From Acidimicrobiia bacterium UBA6912 (GTDB taxonomy: Bacteria; Actinomycetota; Acidimicrobiia; Spongiisociales; UBA5794), in NCBI GenBank assembly GCA_002450985.1, contig DKBA01000238.1, forward strand, positions 9,280 through 22,537: DNA of 13,258 nt, given 5' to 3'. The position numbers and the translations under genes are program-made. A model generated the notes under the pieces. The model made no database searches. It worked only from the letters and a program-made list of their open reading frames with translations, and was not told the origin of the DNA. Below are positions 6,584 through 12,106 of this stretch, one piece after another (position 1 is the first letter of the stretch; every line of letters starts with the position of its first letter).

Positions 6584-7903
6584 TCACACTCGGCGCCGGC
6601 ACGCGGCGACGAACTCCGAACGGGGCACCACCTCGGAATCTCCGCTTGCCAGGTCTTTCACCTGCACCGTGCCGGCATCCCGCTCGTCGGGGCCGGCGAT
6701 GAGGGCCAAACGGTGGCCCAGGCGATCGGCGTACTTCAGCTGGGCACCGAGCCTGCGGACGTCCGGATACACCTCGGCGGCAATCCCTGCCCTGCGCAGT
6801 TGGGCGGCGAGAGCGACCGCATCCATCCGACCCGGATCGTCGAAGACGGTCACCAGCACGGTGGCTGCGGTGCGCCTCCCCTCGACGAGCCCCAGCTCCT
6901 CCATGGCGGTGAGCAGGCGGTCGACACCGAGCGAGCCGCCGACGCCGGGCAGCCGCTGGTTGGTGTAGAGCGAGGCGAGGTCGTCGTATCGCCCGCCGCT
7001 GCAGCAGCTCCCGATGTCGGGGAGATCGTCGAGGAAGGTCTCGAAGACCATGCCGGTGTAGTAGTCGAGCCCGCGGGCGATCGACAGGTCGAGCACGATG
7101 CGGGCCGGGTCGACACCGGCCGCCGTCACCGCAGCTGCGATCTCGCCCAGCGCGGCGACGCCCGCCTCACCCGTCGCACTGCCCTCCACGACGGCCGGCA
7201 ACGCCGCCAGCACGTCCTCGTTGGTCCCCACGAGACCGGCGAGGTCGAGGATGGCGGCCACCCGCGACTCGTCGGCGCCGGGCACGAACGCAAGCTCCTC
7301 CGCCACCTTGGCGGCCCCGACCTTGTGCAGCTTGTCGAGGGCACGCAACACCGCCGTGGCGTGCTCGGCGAGTCCGAGGCGCTCGAGCAGCCCGTTGAGC
7401 ACGCGCCGATCGTTGACCCGCACCGAGAAGCGGGAGAAGCCGAGCGCGGTGAACATGTCGTGGGTGACGAGCAGCGTGTCGACGTCCGCCAGCACGCTCT
7501 CGGTGCCGATGGTGTCGAAGTCGCACTGCACGAACTCCCGGTACCTCCCCCGCTGGGTGTTCTCGCCCCGCCAGACGGGGCCGACGTGATACCGCTTGAA
7601 CGGCGTCCCCAGCTCGCCGATGTGCTGGGCGGCGAACCGGGCGAAGGGCACGGTGAGGTCGAAGCGCATGGCGACGTCGCGGCCGCCGTGGTCGTCGAAT
7701 CGGTAGGTCTGTTTCTCGGTCTCGGCGCCCCCCTTGCCGAGGAGCACCTCGGCGTACTCGAGCGCCGGGGTGTCGATCGGGGCGTACCCGTAGCTGCGGT
7801 ACACGGCGACGGCCGTGGCGATCAGCGCCTCGCGCGCGATGGCGGCTTCCGGGAGGAAGTCGCGGAAGCCCTTGAGCGTGCGAGGACGGATCACGTCGGC
7901 CAT
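6584..7903 (-). CDS. hisS: Histidyl-tRNA synthetase, archaeal/eukaryote-like subtype
   Basis: HisRS charges tRNA-His. The 439-residue product is full length, with class II motif 1 near TPALEYAEVLLGKGG (45-59), motif 2 VWRGENTQRGRYREFVQCDFD (110-130), the histidine-binding signature ARGLDYYTGMVFE (276-288), GSCCSGGRYDDLASLYT and GVGGSLGVDRL (motif 3, about 310-320), and an anticodon-binding domain from about 338. The start ATG 7901-7903 gives MADVIRPRTLKGFRDFLPE; the open frame continues 34 codons further, but that part lies over the preceding gene. The N-terminus KGFRDFLP and the motif 2 loop differ from the usual actinobacterial enzyme, which I recall as KGVPDYVP and FRYERPQAGRYRQ. In actinobacteria hisS usually follows the glyoxalase-II-like gene, not the rarA block, so this looks like an alternative HisRS in a different slot. 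Function is secure; origin is inference. Confidence 0.96.
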   Translation of the reverse strand: MADVIRPRTLKGFRDFLPEAAIAREALIATAVAVYRSYGYAPIDTPALEYAEVLLGKGGAETEKQTYRFDDHGGRDVAMRFDLTVPFARFAAQHIGELGTPFKRYHVGPVWRGENTQRGRYREFVQCDFDTIGTESVLADVDTLLVTHDMFTALGFSRFSVRVNDRRVLNGLLERLGLAEHATAVLRALDKLHKVGAAKVAEELAFVPGADESRVAAILDLAGLVGTNEDVLAALPAVVEGSATGEAGVAALGEIAAAVTAAGVDPARIVLDLSIARGLDYYTGMVFETFLDDLPDIGSCCSGGRYDDLASLYTNQRLPGVGGSLGVDRLLTAMEELGLVEGRRTAATVLVTVFDDPGRMDAVALAAQLRRAGIAAEVYPDVRRLGAQLKYADRLGHRLALIAGPDERDAGTVQVKDLASGDSEVVPRSEFVAACRRRV

Positions 7904-7913
7904 GGTGCCCGAC

Positions 7914-8111
7914 TCAGTGGGGGCGAGGCGCCGGCGGGGCCACCCGGTCGGCGGCGCGATCGAGCAGCGAGGCCACCGTGCGTCCCCCGCTGCGGGCGAG
8001 GGCACGTGCGCTGAGCCGCTGCCTCGCCCGCTTCACCTGGGTGGCGAGGTACGCCACGAGCCCGAGCGAGCTGATGACGCCGATCCCGAACCATCGTATC
8101 CGCAAGAACAT
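7914..8111 (-). CDS. Small single-pass membrane protein, DUF6167-like
   Basis: This predicted 65-residue protein (from ATG 8109-8111) has one hydrophobic segment at about residues 7-24 (FGIGVISSLGLVAYLA) followed by a basic stretch KRARQRLSARALAR and an amphipathic tail with SLLDRAADR. The pattern of an aromatic-glycine helix, then KV/KR-A and a leucine-rich tail resembles the small actinobacterial proteins of the DUF6167 type that, as I recall, lie between rarA and alaS. That assignment rests on position and pattern only; the function is unknown. A GTG at 8133-8135 would add eight residues and has GGGGCGA just upstream. The ATG lies eight bases below a TAGCAT hexamer and would suit a leaderless transcript. 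The stop is ten bases before hisS, so the two are probably co-translated or at least co-transcribed. Confidence 0.7.
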   Translation of the reverse strand: MFLRIRWFGIGVISSLGLVAYLATQVKRARQRLSARALARSGGRTVASLLDRAADRVAPPAPRPH

Positions 8112-8119
8112 GGCGCCCG

Positions 8120-8125
8120 ATGCTA
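8120..8125 (-). promoter_or_regulatory. Possible -10 hexamer for a leaderless transcript
   Basis: On the minus strand TAGCAT fits the actinobacterial TANNNT consensus. It ends eight bases before the ATG at 8111, so transcription would begin about at the start codon. I see no -35 match at 17-18 bases. It would start a unit from the small membrane protein through hisS, alaS and onward to aroC. Low confidence: such hexamers occur by chance. Confidence 0.3.
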
Positions 8126-8134
8126 GTGCGCCCA

Positions 8135-8172
8135 CTCGCCCCGCCCGTGACAGCTCGCCCCGCCCGTGACAG
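8135..8172. repeat. Two perfect 19-nt tandem repeats
   Basis: The unit CTCGCCCCGCCCGTGACAG occurs at 8135-8153 and again at 8154-8172 with no mismatch and no spacer. The period is close to two turns of the helix. On the minus (transcribed-sense) strand each unit contains GGGCGGGG, so the pair gives four or more G-runs. The repeat lies between rarA and the small membrane protein gene, just upstream of the -10-like TAGCAT. It could be an operator or a simple duplication; only the repeat itself is seen. Confidence 0.85.
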
Positions 8173-8180
8173 TCGGCCCC

Positions 8181-8199
8181 CCGACTCCAGCGGAGTCGG
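8181..8199 (-). terminator. Perfect 8-bp hairpin after rarA, possible terminator without U-tract
   Basis: CCGACTCC and GGAGTCGG pair perfectly around a three-base loop (AGC on the plus strand). The hairpin begins eight bases downstream of the rarA stop codon. On the minus strand it is followed by a run of six G, not T, so it is not a classical intrinsic terminator; actinobacterial terminators without a U-tract have been described. A second copy of GCGGAGTC at 8199-8206 adjoins the one in the stem (8190-8197) and could compete in pairing. Its position fits the end of a relA-side transcription unit. Confidence 0.5.
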
Positions 8200-8206
8200 C
8201 GGAGTC

Positions 8207-9553
8207 TCAGCGACGCGGCGCTTTGCCCAGGATGCGGTCGATCTTCTCCAGACGGTCGGCGAGGTCTCGCTCGGCGCCCAGGGCCTTCGGCACGTAGAGG
8301 ATCGCCCCTTCCACCCCGTCAGGGAGGTACTGCTGTGCCATGACCGCCTTGGGGTCGTCGTGGGGATAGCGGTAGCCGACGCCGTGCCCGAGGCGGCGCT
8401 CCCCGGCGGTCGCCCCGGAGCGAAGGTGCATGGGCACCTGTGCCGCCGGCGAGTCCTGCACGGCCTGGCGGGCCCGGCCCATCGCCTCCGCGATCGAGTT
8501 CGACTTCGGGGCCAGGGCGAGATACACGGCGGCGTGGGACAGGGCGTAGGCGGCCTCGGGAAGGCCGACGACGCGCAGCGCGGCGAATGCGTCGTTTGCC
8601 ACTTGGAGTGCGGTCGGGTCGGCGAGGCCGACGTCTTCCGACGCGAGGATGATCATGCGGCGAGCGATGAACTCGGGGTCCTCCCCGGCGTCGAGCATGG
8701 TGTGGAGCCAGTAGAGCGCGGCATCCGGATCGGAGCCGCGCATGCTCTTGATGAAGGCCGATATCACGTCGTAGTGGCGGTCGCCTGCTTTGTCATAGCG
8801 GATGATCCGGCGCTGCAACGCCTCCTCGACCTCGCCCTCGCCGATCACCTCGAGCCCACGGCCCGACGCGATGCGGGCCGCCACCTCGAGGGCGTTGAGG
8901 GCGAGCCGAGCGTCCCCGCCGACCCGCTCGGCGAGCACCGCCAGGGTGGCGTCCTCGACGGCAGGCGCACCGCCCAGGCCGCGCATCGGGTCGTCGGCAG
9001 CGCGGCGCAGCACCTGGGAGACATCGTCCGGGGTGAGCTGCTCGGTACGGAAGAGGGTGCAGCGGCTCACGAGCGGCGAGTTGACCTCGAAGAACGGGTT
9101 CTCCGTGGTGGCGCCCACCAGGATGATGATGCCGTCCTCGACGCCGGGCAGCAGCGCGTCCTGCTGCGCCTTGGTGAAGCGGTGGATCTCGTCGAGGAAC
9201 AGCACCGTTCTCCCTCTCCCCTCCTCCAGCCGCCGCCCCGCCATGGCCAGCACGTCCCGGACGTCCTTGACACCGGCGGAGGTCGCCGAGAGCTGCTCGA
9301 ACCGGGCATGGCCTTCGGTTGCGAGCAGCCGGGCGAGCGTCGTCTTGCCGGTGCCCGGCGGACCCCACAGGATCATCGAGACCGGGTGACCCGACGTCAC
9401 GATGGAGCGGAACGCCGCACCGTCGCCGGTGAGGTGCTCCTGCCCGACCACCTCGTCGAGAGTCGCGGGGCGCATGCGGGCTGCCAGCGGCGCCGCGGTC
9501 GCCCTCGCCGCATCCCTGCTCTCGGCGAACAGGTCGTCCTGGGGCGCGGTCAT
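8207..9553 (-). CDS. rarA: Replication-associated recombination protein A (MgsA/RarA)
   Basis: RarA is an AAA+ ATPase related to clamp-loader subunits that acts at stalled replication forks. The 448-residue product is of normal length. It shows PLAARMRPATLDEVVGQEHL at 22-41 as in E. coli RarA, Walker A GPPGTGKT (64-71), Walker B VLFLDEIHRF (117-126), sensor 1 GATTENP (147-153), the SRC arginine-finger region (about 163-165), sensor 2 GGDARLALN, and the C-terminal MgsA tetramerisation region with MRGSDPDAALYWL, ASEDVGLADP, PKSNS and GVGYRYPHD. The ATG at 9551-9553 is the first start in frame after aspS; it has no Shine-Dalgarno, and a 15-codon mini-ORF links it to the aspS stop. The gap from aspS is 40 nt. 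Position between aspS and the alaS cluster matches other actinobacteria. Confidence 0.97.
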   Translation of the reverse strand: MTAPQDDLFAESRDAARATAAPLAARMRPATLDEVVGQEHLTGDGAAFRSIVTSGHPVSMILWGPPGTGKTTLARLLATEGHARFEQLSATSAGVKDVRDVLAMAGRRLEEGRGRTVLFLDEIHRFTKAQQDALLPGVEDGIIILVGATTENPFFEVNSPLVSRCTLFRTEQLTPDDVSQVLRRAADDPMRGLGGAPAVEDATLAVLAERVGGDARLALNALEVAARIASGRGLEVIGEGEVEEALQRRIIRYDKAGDRHYDVISAFIKSMRGSDPDAALYWLHTMLDAGEDPEFIARRMIILASEDVGLADPTALQVANDAFAALRVVGLPEAAYALSHAAVYLALAPKSNSIAEAMGRARQAVQDSPAAQVPMHLRSGATAGERRLGHGVGYRYPHDDPKAVMAQQYLPDGVEGAILYVPKALGAERDLADRLEKIDRILGKAPRR

Positions 9554-9593
9554 GCCGGGGCGGGTCGGACGGGCCCGGAGCGTCGCTGGAAGC

Positions 9594-11393
9594 TCACGTC
9601 GCGGTCTCCTCCCCCGCCTCCTCGGCCCACGCCTGGCGCACCTCGGGTCGGATGTCGATGCCCAGGTCGGAGAGCTGGTAGTCCTCGACTCGGCTCGGCG
9701 AGCCCGTGAGCGGATCCGCCCCGGTCTGCGTCTTGGGGAACGGGATCACCTCGCGGATGTTCCGCTCTCCTTGCAGGATGGCGACCATACGATCGATGCC
9801 GATGGCGAAGCCGGCATGGGGCGGCGTGCCGTAGCGGAGTGCCTCCAGGAACCACCCGAACCGGCGGGCCGCAGCCTCAGGTGAGATGCCGAGGATCTCG
9901 AAGACCGCCGCCTGGACGACGGGGTCGTGGATACGGACGCTTCCCGAGCCGAGCTCGGAGCCGTTGAGGACGAGGTCGTAGGCCTTGGAGATGGCGTTGT
10001 CGGGGTCGGTACGCATCGCCTCCACGGACACCGGCGACGTGAACGGGTGGTGGAGCGGCACGAGATCGCCGCCTTCGGTGCGCTCGAAGACGGGGAAGTC
10101 GGTGACGAAGAGGTAGGCGAGCTCCTCGTGACCGCTCGGCTGACCCAGCTCGAGACGGAGCTGGCCGAGCACGGCCGCCACCTTGTCGGTCCGGTCCGCA
10201 ACGAGCAGCAAGACGTCCCCCGGTGACGCTCCGAACGCGGCCACGAGATCGGTCTGCTCCGCTTCGCTCAGGTACTTGGTGGTGGGCGATCGCAGCGAGC
10301 CGTCTGCTTCGACGACGAGCCACACCAGGCCCCCGGCACCGAGCTCGCGGGCGCGGGCAACGAGCCCGTCGAGGGCGGAGCGGGCCATCTGCCGTGCACC
10401 GGCGTTGATGCCGCGTACGGCACCCCCGGCGGCAAGTGCAGTGGCGAACGCCTGGAACTCGGTGGCGGCGAACACGCCGCCCAGGTCGACGATCTCCATG
10501 CCGAAGCGGATGTCGGGCTTGTCGGTGCCGTACCGGGCGAGCGCCTCGGCGTAGGTGAGGCGGGGGAAGGGACGCGGCAGATCGATGCCGCGTACGGCCT
10601 TGGTGACCGCCACCGAGATCTCCTCGAGCGTGGCGAGCACGTCGTCCTGCCCCCAGAACGCACCCTCGAAGTCGAGCTGGGTGAACTCCACCTGGCGGTC
10701 GGCGCGGAAGTCCTCGTCCCGGTAGCAGCGGGCGATCTGGTAGTAGCGCTCGACGCCGCCGATCATCAAGAGCTGTTTGAAGAGCTGTGGCGACTGGGGG
10801 AGCGCATAGAACTGACCGGGACGCAGCCGGCTCGGAACGAGGAAGTCGCGGGCGCCCTCAGGGGTCGAGGCGATGAGCGTCGGGGTCTCGACCTCGAGAA
10901 AGCCCCGCTCCTCCATCACCCGCCGCATCGCGCCCACCGCCTGCGACCGGGCGAGCAGGTTGGCGGTCATCCGGGGGCGGCGCAGGTCCAGGTAGCGGTA
11001 CTTGAGGCGCCGCCCCTCTTCCACCTCGGTGCGCTCGTCGAGGTGGAACGGCAGCGTGTCCGCGGTGCTCAGCACCTCCACCGTCCTCGCCTCCACCTCT
11101 ACCCGCCCTGTCGCCAGCTCGGGGTTGGCGGTGCCCTCGGGTCGCTCCTGGACCGTGCCCTCGACGCGGACGCAGTACTCCCGCTTCAGCTCGTGGGCGG
11201 CGTCGGTGGCCTCCGGGGCCACGTCGGGACGGAACACCACCTGCACGATCCCCGACGCGTCACGGAGGTCGACGAACACCACCCCGCCCTGGTCACGGAT
11301 GCGCTCCGCCCACCCCGCGAGGCGCACGACCGTGCCCGCATCTTCGCGTCGCAGGCCGCCTGCGTGGGTGTCGCGGTACTCGGTGCTGGCCAT
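9594..11393 (-). CDS. aspS: Aspartyl-tRNA synthetase (bacterial type with GAD insertion)
   Basis: AspRS charges tRNA-Asp; in bacteria without AsnRS a non-discriminating form also makes Asp-tRNA-Asn for GatCAB. The 599-residue product has an N-terminal OB-fold anticodon domain (1-110) beginning STEYRDTHAGGLR, catalytic motif 1 around 162-175, PEGARDFLVPSR, QSPQLFKQLLM (200-210), motif 2 CYRDEDFRADRQVEFTQLDFE (223-243), the bacterial GAD insertion at roughly 295-410, PLHHPFTSP, and motif 3 GFAIGIDRMVAIL near the C-terminus. Gln35 in RIRDQGGVVF lies where known enzymes have His (non-discriminating) or Leu (discriminating), so specificity is unclear. The ATG at 11391-11393 has AGGAG eight bases upstream. 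An in-frame GTG at 11448-11450, overlapping the previous stop, would add 19 residues but is less likely because the family starts at the ATG. Confidence 0.97.
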   Translation of the reverse strand: MASTEYRDTHAGGLRREDAGTVVRLAGWAERIRDQGGVVFVDLRDASGIVQVVFRPDVAPEATDAAHELKREYCVRVEGTVQERPEGTANPELATGRVEVEARTVEVLSTADTLPFHLDERTEVEEGRRLKYRYLDLRRPRMTANLLARSQAVGAMRRVMEERGFLEVETPTLIASTPEGARDFLVPSRLRPGQFYALPQSPQLFKQLLMIGGVERYYQIARCYRDEDFRADRQVEFTQLDFEGAFWGQDDVLATLEEISVAVTKAVRGIDLPRPFPRLTYAEALARYGTDKPDIRFGMEIVDLGGVFAATEFQAFATALAAGGAVRGINAGARQMARSALDGLVARARELGAGGLVWLVVEADGSLRSPTTKYLSEAEQTDLVAAFGASPGDVLLLVADRTDKVAAVLGQLRLELGQPSGHEELAYLFVTDFPVFERTEGGDLVPLHHPFTSPVSVEAMRTDPDNAISKAYDLVLNGSELGSGSVRIHDPVVQAAVFEILGISPEAAARRFGWFLEALRYGTPPHAGFAIGIDRMVAILQGERNIREVIPFPKTQTGADPLTGSPSRVEDYQLSDLGIDIRPEVRQAWAEEAGEETAT

Positions 11394-11401
11394 GATCGGA
11401 G

Positions 11402-11406
11402 CTCCT
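11402..11406 (-). promoter_or_regulatory. Shine-Dalgarno deciding the aspS start
   Basis: AGGAG on the minus strand stands eight bases before ATG 11391-11393. It is the clearest ribosome binding site in the window and supports this ATG over the in-frame GTG at 11448-11450. Confidence 0.75.
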
Positions 11407-11421
11407 GGAGAAGTGGGGTTG

Positions 11422-11440
11422 CCCGTTGCGTGCCAACGGG
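11422..11440 (-). repeat. Hairpin in the aspS leader
   Basis: CCCGTTG and CAACGGG form a perfect 7-bp stem with a 5-nt loop in the 53-nt gap between the glyoxalase-II-like gene and aspS. It lies 15 bases upstream of the AGGAG ribosome binding site and has no T-run after it on the minus strand, so it could be a weak terminator, a processing site or an mRNA structure. No T-box features are seen. Confidence 0.6.
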
Positions 11441-11446
11441 TGGGCG

Positions 11447-12097
11447 TCACCAGCCCTGGAGGAACGGGTTCGTCCGCCGCTCGCGGGCAAGCGTAGTCGC
11501 GGGCCCATGACCGGGAAGCACCCGGGTCTCCTCGGGCAGGGTCAGCACCTTCTCGTCCATCGACCGCATCAGAGTGTCGTAATCGCCACCGGGGAGATCG
11601 GTCCGGCCGATCGATCCGGCGAAGAGCTGATCGCCCGAGAACAGCACGCCCTCGGCCGGCAGGTGGAAGCAGCAGTGGCCCGGGGTGTGCCCTGGCGTGT
11701 GGATGACGTCGATGTCCACCCCTGCGAGGCTGAGCCGGGCGCCATCCTCCAGCGGCGTGTATGCGGCGGGGAACGAGAACTGGCCGACGAGCTCGGGAGG
11801 CGCCATCCCGAACAGCATCCGCAGCTGCGACCCCGGGTCGAGGGCGAGGAACTCGTCGTCGGGATGCAGGTAGGCATCGATGTCGTACACGGCCGTCACC
11901 GCGCCGCCGCCGGCGTGATCGATGTGCCCGTGGGTGGCGAGCAGCGCCACCGGGGCGAGGTCGTGGGCGACGACCAGCGCCTCGATCGCCGGCACATCGG
12001 GCGGGGCGTCGATGATGACGCACGGTCCGCCTCGTTCGGCCGCCACGACGTAGCAGTTGGTGTCGGCGAGCCACAGCGAACGCCCGTCGATCAGCAC
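11447..12097 (-). CDS. Metallo-beta-lactamase-fold hydrolase, glyoxalase II (GloC)-like
   Basis: This 216-residue cytosolic protein has every metal-site motif of the metallo-beta-lactamase fold: THGHIDHAGG with His56, His58, Asp60 and His61; HTPGHTPGH with His137; SGDQLFAGSIGRTDLPGGD with Asp156; and LPGHGPATT with His197. The GRTDLPGGD and NPFLQGW ends resemble the GloC/YcbL group, which hydrolyses S-D-lactoylglutathione or related thioesters; actinobacteria lack glutathione, so the physiological substrate is open. The start is GTG 12095-12097, nine bases after the relA stop, giving VLIDGRSLWLADTNCYVV as in relatives. A gene of this type next to relA is recalled from Mycobacterium and Streptomyces, where hisS normally follows; here aspS follows directly. 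Confidence 0.93.
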   Translation of the reverse strand: MLIDGRSLWLADTNCYVVAAERGGPCVIIDAPPDVPAIEALVVAHDLAPVALLATHGHIDHAGGGAVTAVYDIDAYLHPDDEFLALDPGSQLRMLFGMAPPELVGQFSFPAAYTPLEDGARLSLAGVDIDVIHTPGHTPGHCCFHLPAEGVLFSGDQLFAGSIGRTDLPGGDYDTLMRSMDEKVLTLPEETRVLPGHGPATTLARERRTNPFLQGW

Positions 12098-12106
12098 GGC
12101 GTCACG

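Noticed and set aside
7904..8005. 34-residue N-terminal extension of HisRS
   Set aside because: It overlaps the small membrane protein gene in another frame and has no HisRS similarity; MADVIRPRTLKGF is the expected beginning.
8120..9709. 529-residue plus-strand open frame opposite rarA
   Set aside because: It is antisense to a complete RarA and has no family motif; stop codons are rare in all frames at this base composition.
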